Positions 1 through 7,948 of a DNA stretch of 47,994 bases are shown piece by piece (within the stretch, counting starts at the first letter, position 1; each line of letters starts with the position of its first letter). The stretch comes from Prochlorococcus sp. AG-347-K10. GTDB taxonomy: Bacteria > Cyanobacteriota > Cyanobacteriia > PCC-6307 > Cyanobiaceae. The translations under genes and the position numbers were made by a program. The notes under the pieces are model-generated. The model had not been told where the DNA came from and made no database searches. It saw only the letters and a list, made by a program, of their open reading frames with translations. Location: positions 1 to 47,994 of the forward strand of contig QCCB01000010.1 of the NCBI GenBank assembly GCA_003278955.1, read 5' to 3'.

Positions 1-1
1 G

Positions 2-361
2 CCAATGACAGTTCAATCAATTGCTCCAATGCTCGATCCGAATAGTGTTGGAGTAGTTGTTACTCCAAAACAAGTTATTAATAAAGTTTCAGATTTCTTT
101 AAAGTTTCTACGGATGAATTGATTAGTTCAAGTAGGAGAAAACCAGTAAGTCAAGCCAGGCAAATAGGCATGTATCTTATGCGACATGGAACCGATTTAA
201 GCCTACCAAGAATTGGAGATGAGTTTGGGGGAAAAGACCATACAACAGTTATGTATGCTATTGAACAAGTTGAAAAGAAATTGTCTATTGATCCTAATAT
301 CGCAAGTCAAGTTCAAAAAATAAGGGATTTACTTCAAATAGATTCAAGAAAAAATTTATAG
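2..361 (+). CDS. dnaA: Chromosomal replication initiator DnaA, C-terminal part (5' truncated)
   Basis: This is the 3' end of dnaA. The frame is open to the left edge, so the true start lies outside the window. The visible 118-120 residues cover the end of the protein, including domain IV, the helix-turn-helix that binds DnaA boxes at the replication origin. The signature is seen in [19 protein letters not shown] followed by [17 protein letters not shown], where the GGKDHTTV element is the family's base-contacting motif. The AAA+ ATPase domain is not in the window. The gene ends convergently with the GST-family gene only 8 bp away. The ATG at base 5 is an internal Met and not a start. Identification is firm. 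Confidence 0.96.
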   Translation, partial: PMTVQSIAPMLDPNSVGVVVTPKQVINKVSDFFKVSTDELISSSRRKPVSQARQIGMYLMRHGTDLSLPRIGDEFGGKDHTTVMYAIEQVEKKLSIDPNIASQVQKIRDLLQIDSRKNL

Positions 362-369
362 TTTTATCT

Positions 370-1599
370 TTAACTAGAAATAAAATTTCTAGGGTCTTGA
401 TCATATCTATCCCTTAAAGGTATCTTATCTATTCCATCGACATCACAAAGTGATTCAATTTTATTTAATGATTGCCTTAATAACCTTGCTGAAATAATTG
501 GCATATCTCTTGGAACTGAGATTCTATTTTTTAAGTACCTTAGAGAGATTCCTGAAAGTTTTTTAGGGATTAATACTTCACCTGTGATCATATGGGTCAA
601 AGCTGATCTCAATGATTCCTCAAAGGATTCTTTATTGTATGGGTTTACTTTTAGTAAATTATCTTTATGCTTTATTACTCTTTTAAGGGCAATTTTTGCG
701 AAATATTTTGAATCATAATTTTTATTTAATTCATAATTACCTAGACCCTCCCCAGTGTCTATTAACTTAGAGAAAGTAATCTGTTTGTCATTGCTTTCTT
801 TATAGCATCCTCCCATTTGTGGGGGTAAATCATGAGAGTGAGTATGAAAATCTCCTTGAGTGCCTCTATAAGCACTTTCCCCTTCAAAAAGGGTAAGCCA
901 GTTATCTATATGACAGTAACTAGATCTTAAATTAAATCCTTTATAGTAAATCAGTGATGCATTCATTCTCTCCATATACGGAATAAAAATTATATCTCCA
1001 AGACCAGGCTCGATATCACCTTTTTTAGATACTGATGGATCAATAAATCCTGATTTTGATCTACTTAAGATTTCATCGAGTTTTGTAATGGACTCTTTAA
1101 ATCTTTTTTTTCTAAAAGAGTTATCTATAAAATTAAGGCTTTCTCGGCAGAGCCAATTACACCAGGATCTGAAAATTTCTCTTTCTAATTCTCGAATTTT
1201 GATAAGGTGACAAGATGTTATAAAAGATCCAAGTGCTCCAAATTCATTTTCTAAAACAGCTATGATATCATCGCTTTCAGTTATAACTTGCCCTTTAAAT
1301 TCAATTGCAGGTAATTTCCCCGATCTGACTTTTTCAAGGAACCAACTTTCTTTTTGACCGTAGCAAAACATATTTATTTTTTTGACTCTGTATGGAATTC
1401 TCTTAAATTCAAGCCATAACCATATTTTCTGACAATAAGGACACCAAGAATGCCTATCCCTATAGAGGGTAACTAATACATCATTTTCACTATGCCCAAA
1501 TAATCTTAAATTTGCGTAGGAATTATTTATACCATGGACTCTATCAGGATCCTCAACTTCAAATTTATTTAAATCATCCCATGTCAAAATCCCATTCAT
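370..1599 (-). CDS. Glutathione S-transferase family protein with long C-terminal extension
   Basis: The N-terminal half is a thioredoxin-fold GST domain. It has a CPYC dithiol (C53, C56) after HSW, then LPAIEFKG with the cis-proline and TESDDI, the usual glutathione-binding Ser/Glu region. A helical GST C-terminal domain follows. At 409 residues it is about twice the length of a normal GST. The extension carries a conspicuous HTHSHDLPPQMGG motif near residues 253-265, which I recall from a cyanobacterial and plant branch of the family. A CPYC centre suggests glutaredoxin-like or dehydroascorbate-reductase-like thiol chemistry rather than simple conjugation, which is inference. It is divergent from glutathione reductase, 36-51 bp apart, so the two glutathione genes share one regulatory region. 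ATG start at 1599. Confidence 0.85.
   Translation of the reverse strand: MNGILTWDDLNKFEVEDPDRVHGINNSYANLRLFGHSENDVLVTLYRDRHSWCPYCQKIWLWLEFKRIPYRVKKINMFCYGQKESWFLEKVRSGKLPAIEFKGQVITESDDIIAVLENEFGALGSFITSCHLIKIRELEREIFRSWCNWLCRESLNFIDNSFRKKRFKESITKLDEILSRSKSGFIDPSVSKKGDIEPGLGDIIFIPYMERMNASLIYYKGFNLRSSYCHIDNWLTLFEGESAYRGTQGDFHTHSHDLPPQMGGCYKESNDKQITFSKLIDTGEGLGNYELNKNYDSKYFAKIALKRVIKHKDNLLKVNPYNKESFEESLRSALTHMITGEVLIPKKLSGISLRYLKNRISVPRDMPIISARLLRQSLNKIESLCDVDGIDKIPLRDRYDQDPRNFISS
374..392. repeat. Perfect inverted repeat at the dnaA/GST convergent junction
   Basis: CTAGAAAT (374-381) and ATTTCTAG (385-392) form an 8 bp perfect stem with a 3-base loop, inside the last codons of the minus-strand GST gene and just past the dnaA stop. 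It could slow or end transcription from either side, but neither side carries a clean run of T. The intrinsic-terminator reading is therefore weak. Confidence 0.35.
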
Positions 1600-1602
1600 T
1601 AT

Positions 1603-1633
1603 TTGAATTAAAGCTATAAACTAACGTTATAAT
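1603..1633 (+). promoter_or_regulatory. Likely promoter of glutathione reductase
   Basis: A consensus -10 hexamer TATAAT lies at 1628-1633, with a TTGAAT-like -35 at 1603-1608 (19 bp spacer). Transcription would start near 1640. That is downstream of the TTG at 1636, which argues that translation begins at the TTG at 1651. Confidence 0.5.
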
Positions 1634-1650
1634 AATTGATTAAAAAAGTC

Positions 1651-3015
1651 TTGGAATTTGAATTTGATTTAATTGTTGTTGGCGCTGGATCTGGAGGACT
1701 CGCGGCGGCTAAGCGAGCGGCTAGTTATGGAGCAAAAGTCGCGATCATAGAAGTAAATCAAATAGGGGGAACTTGTGTGATAAGGGGATGTGTTCCTAAA
1801 AAATTGATGGTTTATGCAGCTAAAAGCAAAAAAAATATGGATTCTTCTGAAGGATATGGATTAAAAAATGAAGGTATTAATTTTGAATCAAATATTTTAT
1901 TGAAGAATGTTAGAGAGGAGGTTTCTAGATTAAGTAATTTACATAGAAATTCTTTAAAAAAATTAAATATAACTGTTTTTGAGGGTTTAGGAAGATTTAC
2001 GACTCAAAATGAATTAGAAATTATTTGTCCAAAAACGAATAAAATTAAAAATAAAATAAGTTCAAAAAAAATTCTTATTTCAGTTGGAGGTAAACCCATG
2101 AAATTAAATATTCCAGGGGTAGATTTGGCATGGACTAGTGATGATATTTTTGAATTAGAAAAGTTTCCTAAATCAATATTAATAGTAGGAGGAGGATATA
2201 TTGCTTGTGAATTTGCTTCTATTTTCAGAAATTTAGGTACTGAAGTAACTCAATTAATTAGGGGTCAAAGTTTACTTAATGGTTTTGATGAGGATCTTTC
2301 TTCATGTCTAGAGGAATCACCTACTTTTACTGAAATCAATATAATCTCCAATACTCAATTAAAGTCTATTAATAAAGTAAATGGGAATTTGGAATCTATT
2401 CTAGATACGGGGGATAAACTCCTAACTAATAATATTCTTATTGCTACAGGAAGAGAACCAAATCTTTTGCCTTTAAATTTAGATTTTTTAAATCTTAAGA
2501 TGGATGGTCAATATCTAGATGTTAATGAATTTAATCAAACAAGCAACGCAAATATTTTTGCAGTTGGCGATATCATAAATAAACCAAACTTAACTCCAGT
2601 AGCAATTGAACAAGGGAGAGTTTTTTCGGATAATTTTTTTAATGATCAAAAAAGAAAAGTAAGTTATGAATATATCCCTAAGGCCGTTTTTACTATTCCT
2701 GAAATTTCAACAGTTGGCTTAAGTGAGAAAAGAGCTAAAGAGATTTACTCTGAAAAAAATATAAAAATTTTCAAATGCAAATTTACCCCTATGTCTAATA
2801 CCTTTAAAAAGAACAAATCAAAATGCATGTTGAAGATTGTAGTTCATAAGATAACTGACAAAGTTCTGGGATGTCATATGTTTGGAGAAACATCATCCGA
2901 GATTATTCAAATGGTATCAATTTCATTGAATGCAGGGATAACAAAAAAAGACTTTGATATTACTATGGCTTTGCACCCAACGATCTCAGAAGAATTTGTG
3001 ACTATGTATGGATAA
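1651..3015 (+). CDS. gor: Glutathione reductase (NADPH)
   Basis: This flavin disulfide reductase regenerates reduced glutathione from GSSG with NADPH in the cytosol. The FAD-binding GAGSGG lies near the N-terminus, followed by the redox-active disulfide in GGTCVIRGCVPKK. A second dinucleotide motif, IVGGGYIACEFA, lies about 180 residues in, and FAVGDI contacts FAD. The C-terminal HPTISEEF supplies the catalytic His-Glu pair. GCVPKK is the variant typical of glutathione reductases. The frame is open from a TTG at 1636, but that codon lies 2 bp after a TATAAT -10 box. I therefore prefer the TTG at 1651, which gives an N-terminus of MEFEFDLIVVG and 454 residues. It sits back to back with a GST-family gene. 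The 3' end is 2 bp from the convergent exchanger gene. Confidence 0.93.
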   Translation: MEFEFDLIVVGAGSGGLAAAKRAASYGAKVAIIEVNQIGGTCVIRGCVPKKLMVYAAKSKKNMDSSEGYGLKNEGINFESNILLKNVREEVSRLSNLHRNSLKKLNITVFEGLGRFTTQNELEIICPKTNKIKNKISSKKILISVGGKPMKLNIPGVDLAWTSDDIFELEKFPKSILIVGGGYIACEFASIFRNLGTEVTQLIRGQSLLNGFDEDLSSCLEESPTFTEINIISNTQLKSINKVNGNLESILDTGDKLLTNNILIATGREPNLLPLNLDFLNLKMDGQYLDVNEFNQTSNANIFAVGDIINKPNLTPVAIEQGRVFSDNFFNDQKRKVSYEYIPKAVFTIPEISTVGLSEKRAKEIYSEKNIKIFKCKFTPMSNTFKKNKSKCMLKIVVHKITDKVLGCHMFGETSSEIIQMVSISLNAGITKKDFDITMALHPTISEEFVTMYG

Positions 3016-3017
3016 AA

Positions 3018-4097
3018 TTATGAATTAGAAAATTTTAATTTTTCTTGAACAATAAGAAACATTATAAGTATCGCAAAGTAAATAAATAAACCTATTCTTA
3101 ATTCAGAAAGGAAGATAAATCTATTTAGGAAAAGTATCTTATCGAGAATGTAGAAAATATAAAGATTTAGCAAAATAAAACCTTCAATTCTTGTGATTTT
3201 CCCTTTGCTCCAGAAAATTGGTAAGCATGCAAAGGTAGTTAAAACCATAAAAGGTAAGTCAACTCTTATTAGGCTTTTCTCAATTACTAAACCTTTAAAT
3301 CCCGAAAAAATACTGCAACTTCCAAGGATTAGAAGTTGATTGAGCAAATTGCTTCCTATAACATTCCCAATCGCAAGATCTGTTTTGCCTTTAAATGCAG
3401 CAATTATTGAAGTTACTAATTCTGGTAAAGATGTCCCAGTGGCGACGATAGTTAAACCAATAACAATTTCATTTACACCCAAAAGAGTAGCAAGCATTTG
3501 AGAACCATTTACTAAAATATTTGAACCAAAGCTTAAAAGAAATATTCCCAATATTAACTTTAGTAAAATGTTAAGCTTACCTTTATAGTTATCTTTTAAT
3601 TCTTCTATCTCTGGTTCGGCATCTATTGTCTCCTCTCCTTTCTCACTAATGGTATTGATTTCCCATATAGTGTTTAAGATTAAACAAAAAATTAGAAATA
3701 CCCCTGCTTGCAATGTTAATAAGCCTGTTGATGACATAGCCCAAACTGCACAAGAAATTGCCATTAAAAGAGGTACATCTCTTCTGACTATTCTGCTTTT
3801 TACTTTAAGAGGTGTTATCAATGAGCTTATACCCAAAACAACCAGAACATTAAAAATATTGCTTCCAATTACATTGCTTGCCGCAAGCGAATCACTGCCT
3901 TTTAAAATTGAACTTAAACTTACCAACAATTCAGGAGAGCTTGTTCCAAGAGAAACAACTGTTAACCCAATTACTATTTGAGGTATTCCTAAAATTAAAG
4001 ATAAAAAAATGGCTCCTTGAATAAATAACTCTCCTCCAGCAAAAAGTAGAACTATGCCTAAAACTATTTCTATTATTGGAAATAAAAAATCACTCAT
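3018..4097 (-). CDS. Calcium/sodium (cation) antiporter, CaCA/YrbG family
   Basis: This is an integral membrane protein of 359 residues made of two inverted halves, as in the CaCA superfamily. Each half carries the ion-binding alpha repeat. The first is SLGTSSPELLVS near residues 49-60 with VIGSNIFNVL after it, and the second is ATGTSLPELVTS near residue 219 with VIGSNLLNQLLILG after it. The paired acidic residues in the two PEL motifs are the expected cation ligands. Roughly ten hydrophobic segments are visible, and an acidic loop (EKGEETIDAEPEIEEL) separates the halves. The family exchanges Ca2+ for Na+ or H+; which ions are used here cannot be read from sequence. The gene is monocistronic by layout, divergent from pyrC, and its stop is 2 bp from that of gor. 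Confidence 0.9.
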   Translation of the reverse strand: MSDFLFPIIEIVLGIVLLFAGGELFIQGAIFLSLILGIPQIVIGLTVVSLGTSSPELLVSLSSILKGSDSLAASNVIGSNIFNVLVVLGISSLITPLKVKSRIVRRDVPLLMAISCAVWAMSSTGLLTLQAGVFLIFCLILNTIWEINTISEKGEETIDAEPEIEELKDNYKGKLNILLKLILGIFLLSFGSNILVNGSQMLATLLGVNEIVIGLTIVATGTSLPELVTSIIAAFKGKTDLAIGNVIGSNLLNQLLILGSCSIFSGFKGLVIEKSLIRVDLPFMVLTTFACLPIFWSKGKITRIEGFILLNLYIFYILDKILFLNRFIFLSELRIGLFIYFAILIMFLIVQEKLKFSNS

Positions 4098-4159
4098 ATT
4101 TAGGCTTTTATTTAGAAAATAAAAATTTCATAATTGTTTAATTACTATCCTCGAATATC

Positions 4160-4165
4160 TATAAT
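4160..4165 (+). promoter_or_regulatory. Possible -10 element of the pyrC promoter
   Basis: A perfect TATAAT lies 50 bp before the pyrC TTG start in the 117 bp divergent intergenic region. A TTGTTT at 4134-4139 could be a -35, but the 20 bp spacer is long. A second, weaker pair (TTGTCA 4169-4174, TAAGAT 4190-4195) lies closer to the gene. Confidence 0.35.
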
Positions 4166-4214
4166 GTATTGTCAATTTAAATTTGCTGTTAAGATTGATT
4201 AAATAGAAAAAATT

Positions 4215-5264
4215 TTGAATACTTTAACAATAATAAAACCTGATGATTGGCATTTACATTTAAGGGAAGGTCTTGTATTAAAAAATATCATTAATTTTTC
4301 TTCAGAATATTTTGGAAGAGCCATTGTCATGCCAAATACTAAAAGTCCCATAACATCAATCAATAGGGCTATTTCGTATAAGAAATCTATTGTTGAAGCA
4401 TTACCAGATACTTCTAATTTTGAACCACTAATGACAATTTATCTTACAGATGAGACTGATAAAGGGGAATTAAAAAATGGTTTTAAAAATAACGTCTTTT
4501 TCGCAGCAAAATTATATCCTGCTAATGCCACAACAAATTCCAGTCATGGAGTCAGAAAAATAGAAAATCTATATAAGATCTTTGAATTAATGCAAGATTC
4601 TGGAATGCCTCTTTTAATTCATGGGGAAGTGACTGATTCTGAAGTAGATGTGTTCGATAGAGAAGAAGTATTTATAGATAAAGAACTCTCTCAAATAACT
4701 AAAAGATTTCCAAAATTAAAAATCGTTTTAGAACATATAACTACGTCTTATGCCGTCAATTTTGTTCAAGAAAATAATATTGGAGCTACTATCACTCCGC
4801 ATCATTTGCATATCAATAGAAATGCAATGTTTTTTGGAGGCTTAAATAGCGATTTTTACTGCTTACCAGTTGCCAAAAGGGAAAATAATAGGCTCGCTTT
4901 AAGGAAAGCAGCAACAAGTGGTGAAAAATGCTTTTTCTTGGGAACTGACTCTGCTCCACATCTTAAGAAGTGGAAGGCTTTTTGTGGATGTGCAGGTATT
5001 TTTAATTCGCCTGTAGCAATAGAAAGCTATTTAACGGTATTCGAAGAGGAGGATGCTCTAGATAATTTTGAAAAGTTTGCAAGTTTGAATGGCCCTAATT
5101 TTTATAATTTGCCCCCAAATAAAGAAAAATTAAAATTAGTTTCTAGACCTAATAAAATTAAAGAATTTATTGATGTTGTTGAAGAAAAAAATATTGTCGG
5201 ACAAATCAAACCATTTCATGCAGGTGAAACTTTACAATGGCAAGTAGAAGGTATAGTAAATTAA
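4215..5264 (+). CDS. pyrC: Dihydroorotase
   Basis: This enzyme catalyses the third step of de novo pyrimidine synthesis, the [11 protein letters not shown] of N-carbamoyl-aspartate to dihydroorotate. The metal site is visible: DDWHLHLREG with H13 and H15 near the N-terminus, the Lys in FAAKLYPANATTNSSHGV that becomes carbamylated, His in LIHGEV, His in LEHITT, and the catalytic Asp in LGTDSAPH. At 349 residues it has the size of the compact E. coli-type (class II) enzyme. The start is TTG at 4215, since no ATG is available before the conserved HLH motif. The gene stands alone ahead of the tRNA-Leu gene. Identification is firm. Confidence 0.96.
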   Translation: MNTLTIIKPDDWHLHLREGLVLKNIINFSSEYFGRAIVMPNTKSPITSINRAISYKKSIVEALPDTSNFEPLMTIYLTDETDKGELKNGFKNNVFFAAKLYPANATTNSSHGVRKIENLYKIFELMQDSGMPLLIHGEVTDSEVDVFDREEVFIDKELSQITKRFPKLKIVLEHITTSYAVNFVQENNIGATITPHHLHINRNAMFFGGLNSDFYCLPVAKRENNRLALRKAATSGEKCFFLGTDSAPHLKKWKAFCGCAGIFNSPVAIESYLTVFEEEDALDNFEKFASLNGPNFYNLPPNKEKLKLVSRPNKIKEFIDVVEEKNIVGQIKPFHAGETLQWQVEGIVN

Positions 5265-5313
5265 AAAATTAGATTAAATTTGATAATTAAAAGTGTAAAT
5301 ATTCCAATTTTTC

Positions 5314-5343
5314 TTGGTTAAATGGTTTGCTTTCGGCTACGAT
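5314..5343 (+). promoter_or_regulatory. Likely promoter of tRNA-Leu
   Basis: TTGGTT (5314-5319) and TACGAT (5338-5343) are separated by 18 bp and lie 20 bp before the mature tRNA 5' end. The short GC-richer stretch stands out from the surrounding AT-rich DNA. It is a fair match to a sigma-70-type promoter. Confidence 0.4.
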
Positions 5344-5363
5344 GATTAAGCGCAAATTCCTCT

Positions 5364-5449
5364 GGGAGTGTGGCGGAATTGGTAGACGCGCCGGACTTAA
5401 AATCCGTCGAGCGATTTAGCTCGTGGGGGTTCAAGTCCCCCCACTCCCA
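5364..5449 (+). tRNA. trnL-UAA: tRNA-Leu (anticodon UAA)
   Basis: The 86-base class II tRNA folds fully. The acceptor stem GGGAGTG (5364-5370) pairs perfectly with CACTCCC (5442-5448), followed by discriminator A. The D arm contains TGGCGGAATTGGTAGACGCG. The anticodon loop CTTAAAA (5396-5402) places TAA at 5398-5400. The long variable arm CGAGCGATTTAGCTCG is characteristic of Leu tRNAs, and the T arm GTGGGGGTTCAAGTCCCCC is intact. CCA is not encoded. It reads UUA and UUG codons, the dominant Leu codons in such AT-rich genes. No intron interrupts the anticodon loop, unlike the tRNA-Leu(UAA) of many cyanobacteria and plastids. Confidence 0.98.
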
Positions 5450-5473
5450 TTATTTATTAATTTATTTTTATTT

Positions 5474-5503
5474 TTGACGATAACTTCCAATAGTTGTTAT
5501 GTT
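5474..5503 (+). promoter_or_regulatory. Likely promoter of the ndhL-DUF3007-trpA group
   Basis: TTGACG (5474-5479, five of six bases of the consensus -35) and TATGTT (5498-5503) are 18 bp apart. They place the start of transcription about 18 bases before the ndhL ATG at 5528. Confidence 0.4.
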
Positions 5504-5527
5504 TTAACTAAGCAATCATAAATCAAG

Positions 5528-5761
5528 ATGGAAAGTTTTTTCAATAATTCATTCGCTACTTTAATTGCTTATCTTGGAATTATTTCTACCTATTTATTGG
5601 TTATTCCATTATTACTTTTTTACTGGATGAATAATAGATGGAATATTATGGGTAAATTTGAAAGATTAGGAATTTATGGTCTTGTATTTCTTTTCTTTCC
5701 AGGTTTAATTTTATTTTCTCCATTTTTAAATCTCAGACTAAAAGGAAGTGGTAAAGGGTAA
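5528..5761 (+). CDS. ndhL: NAD(P)H-quinone oxidoreductase subunit L
   Basis: NdhL is a small thylakoid membrane subunit of the cyanobacterial/plastid NDH-1 complex, which oxidises reduced ferredoxin and passes electrons to plastoquinone in respiration and cyclic flow. The 77-residue protein has two hydrophobic segments (about residues 10-34 and 47-66) flanking a short basic loop, [16 protein letters not shown]. The size and pattern fit NdhL. It is the first gene of a tight group: the next gene starts 4 bp after its stop and trpA follows. I recall the arrangement ndhL - DUF3007 - trpA as conserved among marine picocyanobacteria. Confidence 0.88.
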   Translation: MESFFNNSFATLIAYLGIISTYLLVIPLLLFYWMNNRWNIMGKFERLGIYGLVFLFFPGLILFSPFLNLRLKGSGKG

Positions 5762-5765
5762 ATAA

Positions 5766-6086
5766 TTGACTAAAGGTAAAGTTATACAAATAGGTTTATT
5801 TATTACATTAATAGGATTAATTAGTTATAAATTTGCTCCACAAATAGGTATTGAAAATTTTACAGCCACTACTCTATCAAGTTTTATCTTGATTTTGATT
5901 GTTTTTGCTTGGGTAACATCTTATGTTTATAGAGTTGTAAATGGAAAAATGACTTTTATGGAACAAAGGAAGCGTTATAGAAAAGAGTATGAAAAAGTTG
6001 TTAATGATAAACTAGAAACCAAATTCAACTCATTGTCAAAGGAAGAGCAGCAAAAACTAATGGAAGATTTAGAGAAAAATCCATAA
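5766..6086 (+). CDS. DUF3007 family membrane protein
   Basis: This is a 106-residue protein with two transmembrane segments (about residues 7-24 and 35-56) and a charged, helical C-terminal half rich in Lys and Glu. That half includes MTFMEQRKRYRKEYEK and ends in a short helix, EEQQKLMEDLEKN. It matches the cyanobacterial DUF3007 family, of unknown function, which is repeatedly found next to ndhL. A role with the NDH-1 complex or its assembly is a reasonable guess from context only. The start is TTG at 5766, 4 bp after the ndhL stop. No later ATG would preserve the first membrane segment. Confidence 0.75.
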   Translation: MTKGKVIQIGLFITLIGLISYKFAPQIGIENFTATTLSSFILILIVFAWVTSYVYRVVNGKMTFMEQRKRYRKEYEKVVNDKLETKFNSLSKEEQQKLMEDLEKNP

Positions 6087-6112
6087 ATTTTTATAAAAAA
6101 TATCTAAAAATC

Positions 6113-6973
6113 ATGAAAGATAACAAAATGCAAATTACTAAAAATGAATCTTTATCTAAGGTAGATGAGAAGTTCTGTGAGCTAAAAAATAAAAAAAAAT
6201 TAGCTTTGATGCCTTTTGTAATGGCTGGGGATCCTAATATTGAAATAACCTCTGAGATTTTATTAAAGTTACAAGAAAATGGGGCTGACCTTGTAGAATT
6301 AGGTATTCCTTATAGTGACCCACTTGCAGACGGACCTGTTATTCAAGTGGCGGCCTCTCGCGCCTTAAAGTCAGGAACTAGCCCAAGAAAAGTAATTAAA
6401 CTTTTAGAGTCTTTAAAAGGTAAATTAAATATTCCCATCATCCTTTTTTCATACTTAAATCCATTACTAAGTTTTGGCTTTGAAAGGTTTTGTGAGATGG
6501 CATCTGATGCTGGAGTTTCTGGACTAATAGTTCCTGATCTCCCTTTAGAGGAAGCTTATAAATTTTCAAAAATAGTTAGTAATCATAATATGGACTTGAT
6601 TTTATTGGTAGCTCCAACTACTCCTTTTGAAAGAATGAAGAAAATATCTAATCATACAAAAGGCTTTACATATTTAGTAAGTGTTACAGGTGTAACTGGG
6701 GAGAGAAATAAAATGGAAAATAGAGTGGAAAATCTTATTGCTAAATTAAAAGAATTAGATACTAATCCAATAGCTGTTGGTTTTGGGATATCTACCCCAG
6801 AACATGTTAATAGAGTTCATGAGTGGGGAGCAGATGGAGTAATTATTGGCAGTGCATTTGTAAAACGAATTTCTAGTTCAAGTGAAAAAGATGTAGTCGA
6901 TCTTGTTGGTGAATTTTGTAAAGAAATGCGTTTAGCTGCTGACAAAAAAATTAATACAAAAGAAATATATTGA
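6113..6973 (+). CDS. trpA: Tryptophan synthase alpha chain
   Basis: TrpA cleaves indole-3-glycerol phosphate to indole and glyceraldehyde-3-phosphate, passing indole to the TrpB subunit. The TIM-barrel signature is clear: LMPFVMAGDPNIE, then LVELGIPYSDPLADGPVIQ, which holds the catalytic pair E62 and D73 (E49 and D60 in E. coli). GLIVPDLPLEE, YLVSVTGVTGER and the phosphate-binding VGFGIS and GVIIGSAFV follow. It has 286 residues counted from the ATG at 6113; a second ATG at 6128 is also possible because the family's conserved part starts later. It is last in the ndhL group and 55 bp from the convergent cyAbrB gene. Confidence 0.97.
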   Translation: MKDNKMQITKNESLSKVDEKFCELKNKKKLALMPFVMAGDPNIEITSEILLKLQENGADLVELGIPYSDPLADGPVIQVAASRALKSGTSPRKVIKLLESLKGKLNIPIILFSYLNPLLSFGFERFCEMASDAGVSGLIVPDLPLEEAYKFSKIVSNHNMDLILLVAPTTPFERMKKISNHTKGFTYLVSVTGVTGERNKMENRVENLIAKLKELDTNPIAVGFGISTPEHVNRVHEWGADGVIIGSAFVKRISSSSEKDVVDLVGEFCKEMRLAADKKINTKEIY

Positions 6974-7028
6974 AAAAAAACTAGTAAGTAATTTAAAAAA
7001 TAAAGTATAAAATTTATGTTTGTTCTCT

Positions 7029-7385
7029 CTAAGATCCTCCTGTAGGTAATAATCTTATTTGTTTTCTTCCAAGTTTAATTTCAAATTCATCACCAGCTTT
7101 TAAATCTAAAAGTGCTGTATACGCTTTCCCAATTAAAAGATTTCCGTTCCCTTGAACTGTGGCTATATAACTTAGCTTTCTTCCTCCTTTACCAATACCT
7201 TGATTTCCAGAGTCACCAAGATTCACACCTTTTGCTTCTAGAAGTGCTTCATAAAATGCAGTAAAGTTTAGGCGTTCAACCCCATCTTTCTTGGTTGAAA
7301 CATATCCACAAGCGCGAACTAGGTCTGATTTGCTAACATCACCAAGTTCTTTAACTTTTGCAAGGAGATCGCTACCAGTTAGCAT
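7029..7385 (-). CDS. cyAbrB-type transcriptional regulator
   Basis: This 118-residue protein belongs to the cyanobacterial AbrB-like (cyAbrB) regulators. These act as abundant DNA-binding proteins that tune carbon/nitrogen balance and other programmes in model cyanobacteria. The conserved N-terminal part reads LTGSDLLAKVKELG ... SDLVRACGYVST ... RLNFTAFYEALLEAKG. The C-terminal half carries the short AbrB-like DNA-binding region with LIGKAYTALLDLKAGDEF and EIKLGRKQIRLLP. A Gly/Lys-rich linker (GNQGIGKGGRKLSYIATVQG) joins the halves. It starts at ATG 7385, divergent from the YciI-like gene over a 99 bp AT-rich spacer. Targets cannot be inferred from this window. Confidence 0.9.
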   Translation of the reverse strand: MLTGSDLLAKVKELGDVSKSDLVRACGYVSTKKDGVERLNFTAFYEALLEAKGVNLGDSGNQGIGKGGRKLSYIATVQGNGNLLIGKAYTALLDLKAGDEFEIKLGRKQIRLLPTGGS

Positions 7386-7484
7386 AATTAATTAAAAGAA
7401 AGTTGTATTAAATAACATAGCAATCTGGGTGTAATATATGCAATTATTTAGTATATATATTTATTCTATTATTTATATTTAAAA

Positions 7485-7754
7485 ATGGAAAAGTTTGTAG
7501 TTTTTGGAAGGTATTGTGAAGATGCAGTACTTAAAAGGGAACCATTTCGTAAACAACATCTTAGTAGACTTAAAAACTTAAAAGATCGTGATATTTTAAT
7601 TACAATAGGACCAACAAAATGTACCAAATATTTGTTTGGAATTTTTGTTGCTAATGATGTAAAAGAGTTGAAAGATCTTATTGAGGAGGATATATATTGG
7701 GAAAAAGGTATATGGATTAATTATGATATTTATCCCTGGATTCAAGCATTTTAA
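7485..7754 (+). CDS. YciI-like protein
   Basis: This is an 89-residue single-domain protein with the YciI/ferredoxin-like alpha-beta fold pattern: MEKFVVFGRYCEDAV, a conserved-type Arg-x2-His (FRKQHLSRL, H25), ILITIGP and LFGIFVANDVKEL. The family is thought to be enzymatic because of its conserved His and Asp residues, but no general reaction is established. The gene stands alone. About 190 bp of AT-rich spacer separates it from the convergent HTH gene, the longest gene-free stretch in the window, and no RNA or ORF can be supported there. Confidence 0.75.
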   Translation: MEKFVVFGRYCEDAVLKREPFRKQHLSRLKNLKDRDILITIGPTKCTKYLFGIFVANDVKELKDLIEEDIYWEKGIWINYDIYPWIQAF

Positions 7755-7948
7755 ATATGATTTACGAAAAAATTTAGTAATTATTAATTATTTATTAAAA
7801 GAATTAATTTAACTTAAAAATTCATAATATTTTTGCTTTAATAATTCAATTATTTATCTTATTTAGGAGTTAAAACGATATTTATTTAAACGTTAGTTTT
7901 AAGATGTTATATCATTTTTAATTAAAAATATATTATTTTAAATAATAT

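Noticed and set aside
1..361. Replication origin next to dnaA
   Set aside because: Only the 3' end of dnaA is present and no cluster of DnaA boxes or dnaN is seen. In these cyanobacteria the origin is usually away from dnaA.
5364..5449. tRNA-Leu as an integration site with an adjoining island
   Set aside because: Core genes pyrC and ndhL flank it closely, no integrase or repeated tRNA 3' end is seen, and composition does not change.
7755..7948. RNA gene in the longest AT-rich spacer
   Set aside because: Only weak all-AT stems are visible near 7930-7948, and no known RNA family or ORF can be supported.
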